Shown here: piece after piece, positions 9,881 to 18,492 of the stretch
Layout of the letters: every line of letters begins with the position of its first letter
Numbering within the stretch: position 1 is the stretch's first letter
Position numbers and translations under genes: made by a program
Source of the DNA: Paraburkholderia sp. FT54
GTDB taxonomy: Bacteria; Pseudomonadota; Gammaproteobacteria; Burkholderiales; Burkholderiaceae
Assembly: GCF_031585635.1 (NCBI RefSeq)
Contig: NZ_CP134196.1
Coordinates: forward strand, 1,984,001 to 2,048,000
Length of the DNA stretch: 64,000 nucleotides
Reading direction: 5' to 3'
The notes under the pieces: model-generated
What the model was told of the DNA's origin: nothing
The model's input: only the letters and a program-made list of their open reading frames with translations
Database searches by the model: none

Positions 9881-9993
9881 CGCGCATTTTTATTGGTTTC
9901 GGAGGACGGCTGGCGGTTCGGCAGGACGGCTCACGCGCAGGCGGCACAGCGCGCCGCGCCACGGCCCCATGCTCCTGCCAATGCCCGCGCGGG

Positions 9994-10284
9994 TCAGTGC
10001 GCTGCCCCGCGTTCCTGCATGAATGCCTCGATCTGCGGCAAGGTGATGTAGCCCGCCTTCTGCGTATCGATCTCGTCGAAGTGGTTGGCGACCATCGGCA
10101 TGCCCGCGGCGGCCTGGTCCCGGGTGAGCTTGCCGTCGTGCGTGGTATTGGCATTCGCAAAGCGCGATTGCAACTGCTGAACCATGCGCTCCATGCGCTG
10201 AGGATTGCCGCCTTGAGGCGCGGCCTGAGCGAACGTGACGGTGGATGCGCAGCACAGCAACACGATAGCGATCAACTTCTTCAT
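9994..10284 (-). CDS. Secreted EF-hand-like small protein
   Basis: The 96-residue product starts at MKKLIAIVLLCCAS, a clear Sec signal peptide probably cleaved after TFAQA. The mature part holds two calcium-loop-like segments: NTTHDGKLTRDQAA and DEIDTQKAGYITLPQIEAF. Both keep the central Gly and following hydrophobic residue but lack several acidic ligands, so metal binding is uncertain. A longer frame adds eight residues (from 10308), but the ATG at 10284 gives the proper signal peptide and is preceded by a GGAG-type ribosome site. It lies 113 bp upstream of the efflux operon on the same strand and may be its first gene. Confidence 0.75.
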   Translation of the reverse strand: MKKLIAIVLLCCASTVTFAQAAPQGGNPQRMERMVQQLQSRFANANTTHDGKLTRDQAAAGMPMVANHFDEIDTQKAGYITLPQIEAFMQERGAAH

Positions 10285-10684
10285 GACTGACTCCTTCGAT
10301 TGAGCCACCGAGCGTCGCCTGCCGTTTGCCGCGATCCGTTTCGATGACAGGCCGAATTCTTGTGGATGCGCCGCCGCAAGGCAACGTCAGAATCATGTCG
10401 ACTTATGTCATGGCTTTCGCGGCATCGCCATGCGCCACCCCGTGTGCCGCCACCGCTATGCAGCATGCGCTCCCTACACCCGCACGCACGCCGCGACACC
10501 GCCTCGGCGTGACATGGAATGAAATGAGTTTGCGATGCCGTTTTGACGGCGCCTTGCGTATCTTTCGTCTGCCGGCGCCATTCGCGCCGCGTCGCAACGG
10601 CTGAACTCTCACGTCACCCGAGCCGGCCGGCCCGCTTCTTCACCCGAAGACGCATTGCACCGCTCAACGCATCAGGAGTACCAA
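10285..10684. other. Gene-free divergent intergenic region
   Basis: This stretch separates the minus-strand EF-hand/efflux operon from the plus-strand secreted protein gene and must hold both promoters. The open frames inside it look like noise. I could not assign a convincing operator or promoter box by eye. The AGGAG before the plus-strand gene sits at its right end. Confidence 0.5.
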
Positions 10685-11020
10685 TTGACTATCCGTCTCG
10701 TCTGCGCCTCAACTGTCACCGCCATCGGCCTCGCCTGTTCGTCGACGGCGTTCGCCCGCGTGGTCGTCTACCTGCCCGCCGCCGTCGTCTACGCACCACC
10801 GCCGCGAGCGGTCTACTACTCCGTGCCGGTCAATCCCGTGTACGTGGTGGCGCCCCCGCCGGTTCCCCTTCCCGTGGCGGTGCCGGTCGCGGCCACCGTG
10901 ACGGCTCCGAAGCCCGTTCCTCTCTACACCACCGTCGTTGTACCGGCGCCGACCAATTACGCCGTCGTGCCCGCCCCCGCGGTGAGCTACGCCCAGCCCG
11001 TCATGATGATGCCGCGTTAG
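10685..11020 (+). CDS. Small secreted Pro/Val-rich protein, TTG start
   Basis: The open frame contains an ATG at 10655, but a TTG at 10685 has a good ribosome site (AGGAG at 10674-10678, 6-nt spacing). Starting there places a clean signal peptide at the N-terminus (TIRLVCASTVTAIGLACSSTAFA, cleaved before RVVVYLP). The mature chain of about 88 residues is dominated by Val, Pro, Ala and Tyr in repeats such as YAPPPRAVYY and APPPVPLPVAVPVA. It has no Cys after the signal and no known domain. Low-complexity Pro/Val exports of this kind are common in Burkholderiaceae; their role is unknown. It may be attached to or span the cell envelope. Confidence 0.7.
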   Translation: MTIRLVCASTVTAIGLACSSTAFARVVVYLPAAVVYAPPPRAVYYSVPVNPVYVVAPPPVPLPVAVPVAATVTAPKPVPLYTTVVVPAPTNYAVVPAPAVSYAQPVMMMPR

Positions 11021-11392
11021 GCGTGTTCGGCGTCTCGTCAGCCGACGGACTGATTACAACAAAAGCGGGTGAACCAGCATAGGACATGCCGTTGGCGAGA
11101 ACGCCTGGTGAATTCCCGTTGTCCCGAAGAAGGTCCGGCCGCGTGCTGCGCAGCGCGACGCCGTACTGCAAAACTCCGAACAGGCCCTTGGAATAAAGCT
11201 GTGAGATTTGCAGTTATAGAGGAAGGCCAAACGCGGCGCGATTGCGTTCCAGAGGGAGAGGAACAACGCTTGCTAATGTCGTTTGTCACGTGGCGCATGG
11301 CCATTCGTGGGACAGATCCGTCCAACCATCGGACTCGCGAGCGGCTTGCGCACAGGTGTCGGCCAGACCGCCACCCTTTGGGAAAACATCAG
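11021..11392. other. Intergenic stretch without a recognisable gene
   Basis: An open frame runs through this region in phase with the small gene at 11393, but its predicted peptide is rich in Arg, Cys and Trp and resembles non-coding translation. No RNA gene or repeat was recognised. It probably carries the promoter of the 11393 gene. Confidence 0.45.
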
Positions 11393-11638
11393 ATGAACTA
11401 CCAGGAACTCGACAAGGAGATCGCCCACCTCGAACGTGTGTTCGGGATGATCTCCACCAGCGATCGCATTCCGCTGTCCTACTGGCACAATCGCCTGCAA
11501 AATTTGCCCAGACCGACGTTGATGCCGATACAACGCGCGCGCATCGCGCGGCTCGAGGCGACGTTGCGCTCGCTGACAGAAGCGGACGAAGCGTCGTTCG
11601 CCGAAGCGCCGCTGCGTCCCACCGGCACGCGGATGTAA
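11393..11638 (+). CDS. Small conserved-looking hypothetical protein (81 aa)
   Basis: The ATG at 11393 opens an 81-residue protein, MNYQELDKEIAHLERVFG, with two predicted amphipathic helices and a middle segment ISTSDRIPLSYWHNRL. It is soluble, with no signal peptide or membrane helix. Codon use from the ATG onward looks coding (high GC at third positions), in contrast to the part of the open frame further upstream. The helix-turn-helix-like size and charge would suit a small regulatory or adaptor protein, but I do not recognise the family and assign no function. Confidence 0.6.
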   Translation: MNYQELDKEIAHLERVFGMISTSDRIPLSYWHNRLQNLPRPTLMPIQRARIARLEATLRSLTEADEASFAEAPLRPTGTRM

Positions 11639-11686
11639 CGCGGCGCCCCGGAACCCGCCGCCGCCCTCGCTGCGGGATTCACACGT

Positions 11687-12937
11687 TCAACCGGTCAGAA
11701 TCCGTGCGCCGAGCGCCAGCACGAGCGCCGGCAACATCACCAGCGCGCCCACCTTCAGAAACTTCATGAAGCTCACGTCTTCGCCTTCGCGGCGAATCGC
11801 GTTGAGCCAGAGGATCGTCGCCAGCGAACCGGTAATGGACAGGTTCGGGCCGAGATCGACGCCGATCAGCAGCGCGTCGATCACACGCTCCGGACTGTGC
11901 GCCTGCATCACGGTCGAACTGGCGATCAGACCGGCCGGCAAGTTGTTCATCAGATTGCTGCCGATCGCGATGACGCTGCCCGCCCAGCCCGCCGTGGCCA
12001 GTTCGTGCTGTTGCGCGGCGCGCTGTGTCAGTTGGGCCGCGGCCGTAATGACGCCGGTGTGATCCAGCATTTCGACGAGTACGAACAGCGCGGCCACCAG
12101 CGGCAGCACGCTCCACGAGATTTCGCGGATCATCGGCAGCGGCGATTTGCGCTCCAGAATCAGCACGACCAGCGCGGTCAGCGCGCCGAGTATCGCGGTC
12201 GGCATGCCCAGCGGAATATCGAACGCGGAGACCGTCAGCAGCACGACGGCCGTCACTGCGATGCCCGCGAGCGCCACGCGGCCGCTCGACGACAGCTCGA
12301 CCGGCTCGAGATTCGCCTCGCAGGTGCCGGCGAGCGCGTCGCGCTGGGTCCAGCGCAACATCACGTAGGTCGCGACGATCGACAGCAGCGACGGCAGCGT
12401 GAAGCGCATCAGCCAGGCGCCGAGCGCGGGCGTGTGATTGCCGTACAGCACGATGTTGGCCGGATTCGAGATCGGCAGCACGAAGCTCGCGGCATTGGCG
12501 ATGAACGCGCAGACGAACAGCAAGGGCAGCGGATGCGTCTTCGCCTTTTTGGCGGCGGCGAACACGGCCGGCGTGAGGACGACGGCGGTGGCGTCGTTCG
12601 AAAGAAACGCGGTGATCACCACGCCGACCAGGTAGACGAGCAGGAAGAGCTTGCGCGGCGAGCCTTGGGCATGGTTGACCGCGAGCACGGCGACCCAGTC
12701 GAACAGGCCTTCGCGGCGGCCCACTTCCGACAGCAGCATCATGCCGAACAGGAACAGATAGACATCGGTGCCTTTGCCGATCGCCTCGAGCGCCAGATGA
12801 ACCGGCAATAGACCTAGCGAGACCAGCAGCAGCGCACCGGCGACGGCCCACACGGCTTCGGGCCATTTGAACGGACGGGTGATGACACCCGCCGTGGCGG
12901 CGGCAGCGATACCCCAAGACAGGAAAACGGAATTCAC
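11687..12937 (-). CDS. ArsB/NhaD-type ion transporter
   Basis: This 416-residue polytopic membrane protein has about 11-12 hydrophobic segments. Family marks of the ion-transporter superfamily are SNDATAVVLTPAV in the first half and SNLMNNLPAGLIASS in the second, the pair of Asn-containing re-entrant motifs. NPANIVLYGNHTPAL also matches ArsB-like proteins. Members move arsenite, Na+ or dicarboxylates; the substrate here is not fixed because no arsR or arsC lies next to it. Its ATG overlaps the stop of the small upstream gene by 4 bp, so the two are cotranscribed. Arsenite export is the commonest annotation for this subgroup, held with moderate certainty. Confidence 0.82.
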   Translation of the reverse strand: MNSVFLSWGIAAAATAGVITRPFKWPEAVWAVAGALLLVSLGLLPVHLALEAIGKGTDVYLFLFGMMLLSEVGRREGLFDWVAVLAVNHAQGSPRKLFLLVYLVGVVITAFLSNDATAVVLTPAVFAAAKKAKTHPLPLLFVCAFIANAASFVLPISNPANIVLYGNHTPALGAWLMRFTLPSLLSIVATYVMLRWTQRDALAGTCEANLEPVELSSSGRVALAGIAVTAVVLLTVSAFDIPLGMPTAILGALTALVVLILERKSPLPMIREISWSVLPLVAALFVLVEMLDHTGVITAAAQLTQRAAQQHELATAGWAGSVIAIGSNLMNNLPAGLIASSTVMQAHSPERVIDALLIGVDLGPNLSITGSLATILWLNAIRREGEDVSFMKFLKVGALVMLPALVLALGARILTG

Positions 12938-13296
12938 GAATTGAACCCTGGATTATTGGTGATGCGCGACAGCGGGTGTCCGGCATGGCCGGGCGAAGGC
13001 GGTCGTGATGCGGCGGCCGCAGGCGCCGATATAGCAAGTTGCGCGCCGCCGGCCGGAATCGTGGTCCCGACGCCGAAGCTGGCGGTCACCGTTTGCCGGA
13101 ACGACGAGCGCTCGTGCGCGATCTCCTCCGTGGAAATGCGATCGCGGCGACGCTCGCCCAACTGGCGGGCGGCGTCGGCGCCGGTGTTCGGCAGGATCGG
13201 CGCGACACGGAATTCGACCACCCTCTCGCGGTCGTCCATCTCGTGCCGCAGAAATTCCGCGCCTCGCGCGGTGTAGTTGTTTTCAATCCTGTTCAT
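12934..13296 (-). CDS. Hypothetical protein cotranscribed with the ArsB/NhaD-type transporter
   Basis: The chosen start, MNRIENNYTARG, has an AGGAG ribosome site about 8 bp upstream. It gives 120 residues. The first 60 are charged and probably helical (FLRHEMDDRERVVEFRVAPILPNTG); the rest is Ala/Pro/Gly-rich and low in complexity. There is no signal peptide or membrane helix. The 4-bp overlap with the transporter gene argues for translational coupling. No family was recognised. The C-terminal half could be disordered. Confidence 0.6.
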   Translation of the reverse strand: MNRIENNYTARGAEFLRHEMDDRERVVEFRVAPILPNTGADAARQLGERRRDRISTEEIAHERSSFRQTVTASFGVGTTIPAGGAQLAISAPAAAASRPPSPGHAGHPLSRITNNPGFNS

Positions 13297-13504
13297 CAGT
13301 CTCAACTCTCCTGGCGGTTCAGCCGGCAAATTAACACAGCGCACGGTCTGCCAGCCCATCACGGCCGCCGCGCCGCTTTATTCCAGCGACATTAGCGTCA
13401 CGGGTACAACAATCTGTTCCCTTCTCCCCGGCTATTCAGAGTTCATTGGCATCCCTACCATTCGCATTCACTCGGAATACCCGCTAACCCACGAACGCCA
13501 AAGA

Positions 13505-14059
13505 ATGAAATCCAGCCCTGTCCGTTCAGACCGCTACCACGGCGCCGCCATTGCCCTGCACTGGCTGATCGCGGCGTTGATCATCTGCGGCTTCTATATC
13601 GGCTGGATCATGACCGATATTCCCGGCTTCACGCCCACCAAGCTGAAGTATTTCTCCTGGCACAAGTGGATCGGCGTGACCGTGTTCGTGCTTGCCGTGG
13701 CCCGCGTGCTGTGGCGCGCCACCCACCGCGCGCCGGCGCTCGACAGCGCCACACCCGCATGGCAGAAGGCCGCCGCCCATCTCGTGCACGGCGTGCTGTA
13801 CGTGCTGATGCTGGCGATTCCGCTGTCCGGCTACTTCTATAGTTCCGCCGCCGGCATTCAGGTGGTGTATCTCGGCATCGTGCCGCTGCCCACCTTCATC
13901 GGTCCGGATCAGGCGCTCAAGGCAAGCCTGCGCACCGTCCACGTGCTGCTCAATTACACCTTGCTCGCGCTCGTTGCGATGCATGTGGCGGCGGCGCTCA
14001 AGCATCAATTCGTCGACCGCGACGGATTGCTGGCTCGCATGATTCCATTCCTCAAGTAA
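13505..14059 (+). CDS. Cytochrome b561 (di-haem membrane protein)
   Basis: The protein has 184 residues and four membrane helices. It starts with RYHGAAIALHWLIA, the standard entry into helix 1 with its haem-ligand His. Further His residues sit at FSWHKWIG (helix 2), AAHLVHGVLY (helix 3) and TVHVLLNY/AMHVAAALKHQF (helix 4), fitting two b haems. Such proteins pass electrons across the inner membrane. Two YceI proteins follow on the same strand; this b561-YceI arrangement is recurrent in proteobacteria and suggests a shared role around quinone or isoprenoid lipids. The ATG at 13505 was chosen because the upstream frame lacks membrane character. Confidence 0.9.
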   Translation: MKSSPVRSDRYHGAAIALHWLIAALIICGFYIGWIMTDIPGFTPTKLKYFSWHKWIGVTVFVLAVARVLWRATHRAPALDSATPAWQKAAAHLVHGVLYVLMLAIPLSGYFYSSAAGIQVVYLGIVPLPTFIGPDQALKASLRTVHVLLNYTLLALVAMHVAAALKHQFVDRDGLLARMIPFLK

Positions 14060-14165
14060 CGGCAGGCAATAGACGAACAGCCGGCGATTGGCTACGGCTT
14101 GTTGGCAATCTAATTCCCAGCGGTGCGCAATCAACGCACGCGGGTTCGATAGGATGCGTACCACC

Positions 14166-14741
14166 ATGAAATCAAACTTTCACCACTCCGTTCACCGCGT
14201 GACGCTCGCCGGCATCACGGCCTTGTCACTCTTCGGTGCAAGCCTCGCGCATGCCGACGTCGACACGGGCAAAAGCACCGTCATTGCCACCACGAAACAG
14301 ATGAACGTGCCCGTCGACGGCAAGTTCAGGAAGTTCTCGGCGCAGCTGAATTTCGATCCGGCCAGGCCGACTACCGGCAGCGCCAATGTTTCGATCGACA
14401 CCGGCAGCTACGACCTCGGCGCCGACGACTACAACAAGCAGGCCCAAGGCAAGGAATGGTTCGACAGCGCCACCTACCCGGCCGCGACCTTCGTCTCCAG
14501 CGCGATCGCGCCGGCGGGCGGCAACCAGTACAAAATCACCGGCAAGCTCACCATCAAGGGCAAGTCGCAAACCGTCGTGGTGCCCGTCACCATTGCCAGT
14601 CAGGGCGCCACGCAAACCTTCGACGGCGCGTTGCCGATCAAGCGCTCGCAATTCGACGTCGGCACCGGCGAATGGAAAGATACGTCGGTGGTCGCCGATG
14701 AAGTCGTCATCAAATTTCACATCGTCGCTTCGAAGAAATAA
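14166..14741 (+). CDS. YceI-family periplasmic protein 1
   Basis: A 191-residue protein with a signal peptide (cleavage probably at SLAHA-DVD). The body has the YceI lipocalin-like barrel: KFRKFSAQLNFDP, then SANVSIDTGSYDLGADDYN, WFDSATYPAATFVS, and KITGKLTIKGKSQTVVVPV. YceI proteins bind long isoprenoid chains such as polyprenols or quinones. MKSNFHH at 14166 was preferred over the ATG 12 bp upstream because an AGGA box is correctly spaced only for the former. It follows the cytochrome b561 gene by about 106 bp and precedes a second YceI gene. Confidence 0.9.
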   Translation: MKSNFHHSVHRVTLAGITALSLFGASLAHADVDTGKSTVIATTKQMNVPVDGKFRKFSAQLNFDPARPTTGSANVSIDTGSYDLGADDYNKQAQGKEWFDSATYPAATFVSSAIAPAGGNQYKITGKLTIKGKSQTVVVPVTIASQGATQTFDGALPIKRSQFDVGTGEWKDTSVVADEVVIKFHIVASKK

Positions 14742-14786
14742 CTCGACACGAAGCATCGCAGCACTTTTTGACACCTGGAGAACAAC

Positions 14787-15365
14787 TTGAAGAAACAACT
14801 TTTGCTCGCCGCGGGCGCGCTGGCCACCGCCTTGTCGTTCAACGCCATGGCAGCCGACACGTATCAGCTCGACCCGACGCACACGTACCCGAGCTTCGAA
14901 ACCGACCACTTCGGCGGCCTGTCGATCTGGCGCGGCAAGTTCAAGAAGAGCAGCGGCACCGTGGTGCTGGATCGCGCGGCGAAGACCGGCACGGTCGACG
15001 TGACGATCGACATGAGCTCGGTGGATATCGGCAACGACAAGCTCGACGCGGAACTGGTCACGGACAAGTTCTTCGACGCTACGAAATACCCGACAGCCAC
15101 CTATAAGGGCACGCAGATCCACTTCGACGGCGACAAGCCGGTGGAAGTGATCGGCACGCTGACGATGCACGGCATCACCAAGCCGGTCAGTCTGAAGATC
15201 GAATCGTTCAAGTGCTTCATCAACCCGATGCTCAAGCGTGAAGTGTGCGGCACGGAATCGACCGCGACGTTCAATCGCGACGACTTCGGCGTCGACTTCG
15301 GCAAGACCTACGGCTTCAAGATGCAGACCACGCTGCACATTCAGGCCGAAGGCATCAAGCAGTAA
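14787..15365 (+). CDS. YceI-family periplasmic protein 2, TTG start
   Basis: This second YceI protein (192 residues) uses a TTG start behind a GGAG box (ACCTGGAGAACAAC). The signal peptide [22 protein letters not shown] ends before [16 protein letters not shown], the classical YceI opening. The remaining barrel motifs are present ([45 protein letters not shown]). A Cys pair ([14 protein letters not shown]) could make a disulphide, as in canonical E. coli-like YceI. It lies 45 bp after YceI 1. The two share only the family pattern, so they are old paralogues rather than a recent duplication. Confidence 0.92.
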   Translation: MKKQLLLAAGALATALSFNAMAADTYQLDPTHTYPSFETDHFGGLSIWRGKFKKSSGTVVLDRAAKTGTVDVTIDMSSVDIGNDKLDAELVTDKFFDATKYPTATYKGTQIHFDGDKPVEVIGTLTMHGITKPVSLKIESFKCFINPMLKREVCGTESTATFNRDDFGVDFGKTYGFKMQTTLHIQAEGIKQ

Positions 15366-15648
15366 GCGCCTGCCAGCCGGACTCCCATCCGGCGGTTGCG
15401 GCAACCGGGTCTCCCGATCGTTGCGTTGCCGCAACCTGCTCCCACCTTACGTGCCGCCTACGGCTTCGCTCAGCCGCTCACCGCGACTGCACCACCGAGG
15501 TGTAGATCACCGCGAATTTCGTTTTCGCCGGATCGCAAAACTTGAGTGCGAAAAGCTGCCATACCTGCCCGCTATTCGTTCATTTGAACCGTATGGTTAA
15601 ACCGTAAAGTCGCCGCACGGAAATTAACCTTGTCGGGGAGAGGGTGCG

Positions 15649-16302
15649 GTGAATCTGGTGAAACACGCGGCTGTGGTCGCGGCGGCGGCGACGATGATGG
15701 GGGGAGCAGCACAGGCGCAGGAGATTTATGTGCATGGCGGCACGCTCGGCGCTGGCGTCGGGGCGGCAATGCCGCTGAATTCATGGGCGGGCGTGCACGC
15801 GGAATTCGAGGGCGCCGGCCTGTCGCATTCGGTCAACGCCAATGGCAACGAGTACGACGGCCATCTGAAACTCCTGCAAGGCGGCCTGTATCTCGATCTG
15901 TTTCCGTTCAGTTCCAGCGGCTTTCGCGTGACGGCCGGCGCCCTGATCAACGACGACGAACTGACCGCCCACTCCGTGCCGAACGCGCAAGGCAACTACA
16001 AGATCGGCGACGACTTCGTGCCGGCCGTGGGCGCCGCGCCCTCCGCCACGGTCACGCTGCCGCGCGTCATGCCTTACCTCGGCATTGGTTACGGCCATAA
16101 GCCGGTCTCGAAGGGCTTCGGCATGACGTTCGATCTTGGCGTGGCATACGGCCGTCCGCGCGCCTCCTACAACGTGCCGGCGATCTATTCGATGTTCACG
16201 TCGCAGTCCAACATCGATGAGCAGGAACGCAAGATCAGCGACCAGGTGGAGCGCTACAAGCTGTATCCGGTGCTGCAGATCGGGGTGAGCTACCGGTTCT
16301 GA
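15649..16302 (+). CDS. Outer-membrane beta-barrel protein
   Basis: The gene begins with GTG at 15649 behind GGGGAGAGG. A signal peptide (cleaved after AAQAQ) leads into alternating beta strands typical of small eight-stranded barrels: GGTLGAGVGAAMPLN, GLYLDLFPFSSSGFRVTAGALIN, MPYLGIGYGH, LGVAYGRPRASYN. The chain ends with LQIGVSYRF, an outer-membrane insertion signal with terminal Phe. Total length is 217 residues. The substrate or function is not evident; CarO/OmpW-like porins and lipid A-modifying barrels are both possible, and no catalytic triad could be pinned down. It is preceded by a 283-bp gap with short GC-rich inverted repeats near 15376-15407. Confidence 0.8.
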   Translation: MNLVKHAAVVAAAATMMGGAAQAQEIYVHGGTLGAGVGAAMPLNSWAGVHAEFEGAGLSHSVNANGNEYDGHLKLLQGGLYLDLFPFSSSGFRVTAGALINDDELTAHSVPNAQGNYKIGDDFVPAVGAAPSATVTLPRVMPYLGIGYGHKPVSKGFGMTFDLGVAYGRPRASYNVPAIYSMFTSQSNIDEQERKISDQVERYKLYPVLQIGVSYRF

Positions 16303-16314
16303 GCGGTCGCTCTT

Positions 16315-16452
16315 TACCAAAGTGTCCAGCGTCGCTGTGAACGCCGTCGCAATGGTCAGCGTGCCAAAGAGCAGCACAAGAAAAAATCAGCATGGGGCGA
16401 CGACCAAAGCGATCAGCGAGCATGCCGGTCAATGCAAATATCGCTGGTAAAA
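16315..16452 (-). pseudogene. Frameshifted remnant of an MFS transporter
   Basis: Minus-strand translation gives ALTGMLADRFGRRPMLIF, the loop 2-3 signature (motif A) of major facilitator transporters. It then runs out of frame near 16372. The next frame continues sensibly as LFGTLTIATAFTATL, the expected following helix. A single-base change in the GCTGCTC stretch joins the two. No start, no other helices and no further conserved motifs were found on either side. The fragment ends next to the barrel gene stop at 16302. It is therefore a degraded piece of about 45 codons, probably of an aromatic-acid or sugar-type MFS protein. Confidence 0.7.
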
Positions 16453-17021
16453 AGTTGCGCGGCAGGGCAGTCAAGAAATGCAACTGTCCTTGTTACATAA
16501 CGGGGGATGTCCGACAGGCGAACCAAGGCTAGCGGTCCCTAATGGCAAGGATCGCTCGCCATCTTTGCTCAAATACTTATCCCGCGTAGATGAGCGATTC
16601 ACCCGTCCTGGCGTGATCCTGCCCTGACGATTTCGGATCTGCCGGCTGTTGAAAACGGGCGCATTTCCGCAGCTTTCACGAGGCGAGTCTCCTATCTCGG
16701 TAGACAGTAGTTTCCGGCTCCCAGCTGAGCCGTCCTCCGTCGCGACCTCAAGACATAGCGCAGACGTCATAACCCCAGCCCGTCTCCCGACGACGCGAAT
16801 ACCTGCCGAACATTTTGCTAACAACGCTGGCCGCAGAATTTAGCTGCGACCCGTTTCGGTGGCGCGATTCACTTCATCCTGTCAGTTCCCTGGCGATTCT
16901 TTTCATGACAGTCCGGCATCGATGAGATGACTGCGATGCTATTTAAGTTTCATCTCCTTTTGTTCAGAATCCATTCCGAACCATACGTTCGTCTCTTAAC
17001 CCAAACCGAAGGAGATTTGCC
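16453..17021. other. Gene-free region between the MFS remnant and the DUF4148 gene
   Basis: About 570 bp with lower and more even base composition than the neighbouring genes. Open frames on both strands (about 60-117 codons) have no recognisable motifs and poor coding character. The region next to a transporter remnant and about 0.6 kb from an insertion sequence looks like an eroded, formerly mobile area. The right end carries an AAGGAG ribosome site for the DUF4148 gene. Confidence 0.5.
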
Positions 17022-17345
17022 ATGAACTTCCGCCAACTTACCCTGGTCGTCGCAACTGCCCTTGCCTTTCCAATTGCCGGCCATGCCCAGGAAACCGCTT
17101 CCACCCTAACCCGCGCCCAGGTCCGCGCCGACCTCGTTCAGCTTGAAAAGGCCGGCTACACGCCCGGTCGCGCCAACGATCCCCACTACCCGGAAGACAT
17201 TCAGGCTGCCGAGGCCAGGATCAGCGCACAGCGCGACACCGATGCCAACGTCGAAACCAGTTTCGGTGGCGTACAGGACAGCTCCGTGACATCGGGCAGC
17301 CGCACCGTCGCTAAAGGGCTCGGTTCTCTCTTTGCGCATCACTGA
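17022..17345 (+). CDS. DUF4148 small exported protein
   Basis: A 107-residue protein with a strong ribosome site (AAGGAGATTTGCC) and a signal peptide ending at GHAQ. The mature part has the DUF4148 pattern: LTRAQVRADLVQLEKAGYTPGRANDPHYPEDIQAAEARI. Members are abundant paralogues in Burkholderia and relatives; they are exported and of unknown function. The C-terminal third (SFGGVQDSSVTSGSRTVAKG) is Gly/Ser-rich and probably flexible. It stands alone in its transcription unit. Confidence 0.9.
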   Translation: MNFRQLTLVVATALAFPIAGHAQETASTLTRAQVRADLVQLEKAGYTPGRANDPHYPEDIQAAEARISAQRDTDANVETSFGGVQDSSVTSGSRTVAKGLGSLFAHH

Positions 17346-17587
17346 ACGACATGCCGTCCGGCCCGCAAGTTTCTACACTCCACCTCGCCGGACGGCCGCT
17401 TTCAGACCGCGCTTGCATCAGCCCGAGCTGCTACTGTCACACACCTCCAAGTCTATTGAATTCCACGGCGATCTTTAATGACATTTTGTCATATCACTTC
17501 TGACGTGCCGGATATTCATTTATGTGTTCGTTCAACTTAAGCTCCAGGACATCGCGCTGACAGGTTTAATACCGTTTAAAGGACTAA

Positions 17588-17602
17588 GAAACGGTTTCAA
17601 AA
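17588..17602 (+). repeat. Left terminal inverted repeat of the IS5-family element
   Basis: GAAACGGTTTCAAAA directly follows the TAA target copy at 17585-17587. It pairs with the right end at 18487-18501 with two mismatches. Confidence 0.85.
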
Positions 17603-17674
17603 AGGCTTCGTAGGGGCTGTTAACCCGTAACGCAACCTGTTAACCTCGATCGTTGTGATAACAGGATCGAGGAG

Positions 17675-18492
17675 ATGGGCAAACCAATCATCGACGACGA
17701 ACTGTGGACACTGATCGAGCCACTGCTACCACCAGCGAAGCCACGCCGCTTCAAGTATCCGGGCCGCAAGCCAGTTCCGGATCGGGCTGCGCTGACCGGT
17801 ATCCTGTTCGTGCTAAAGACCGGTATCCGGTGGCGAGATTTGCCAGCAGAAATGGGATGCGGCTCCGGCGTCAGTTGCTGGCGAAGGCTACGCGATTGGC
17901 AACAAGCCGGCATATGGGATCGATTGCACGCAGTGCTTCTGGCGAGGTTGCGAGCGATGGACAAGATCGACTTCTCGCGCGTGGTCGTGGATTCGTCGTC
18001 GATTCGCGCGGTTGGGGCGGGCGAAAAACTGGTCCGAACCCCACCGATCGAGCGCGACCCGGATCCAGGCACCACCTCGCCACCGATGCCAACGGAACGC
18101 CCATCGCGGCAATCCTGACTGGCGCCAATCGTAACGATGTCACCCAACTCGTGCCGTTGATTGAGGCCATCGTACCGATCGCCGGCAGGCGCGGGCGGCC
18201 GCTGAGCCGTCCTGGCCGTGTCTACGCTGACCGAGGTTACGACCACGACAAATACCGACGCGCTCTCCATGAGCGCAGTATTCCCACTAGCATCGCGCGG
18301 CGTGGCCACCCGCACGGCAGTGGCCTTGGCAAAGTCCGTTGGGTTGTCGAGCGTACACATGCCTGGCTGCATCATTTCCGTCGTCTACGTATTCGCTTCG
18401 AACGTCGCGCTGACATCCATGAAGCGTTCCTCAAACTCGGCTGTTGCTTGATCTGTTGGAACACCCTTCAGCGAGCTCAACAGTCTTTATGA
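17675..18492 (+). CDS. IS5-family transposase in two overlapping frames
   Basis: The first frame starts at ATG 17675 behind GAGGAG and carries the DUF4096-type N-terminal domain (LWTLIEPLLPP, TGIRWRDLPAEMG) plus the first catalytic Asp region (VVVDSSSIRAVGAG). It closes at 18118. The -1 frame takes over at the GCGAAAAACTGG stretch (18021-18032) and supplies KTGPNPTDRARPGS, the second Asp block (YADRGYDHDKYRRAL) and the Glu block (RWVVERTHAWLHHFRRLRIR), ending at 18492. Together they rebuild a full DDE transposase. Either the A run (five A here) is a programmed slip site, as in many IS427-group elements, or one A was lost and the gene is dead. Confidence 0.85.

Noticed and set aside
15376..15407. 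Short inverted repeats after the second YceI gene as a terminator
   Set aside because: The stems are six to seven bases, overlap one another and have no T run.
16471..16824. 117-codon minus-strand frame in the decayed region
   Set aside because: No motif, signal or membrane segment; composition is not coding-like.
17479..17491. TGACATTTTGTCA palindrome upstream of the IS
   Set aside because: It may belong to the former NmrA promoter, but one short AT-rich dyad without a known regulator is not enough for a feature call.
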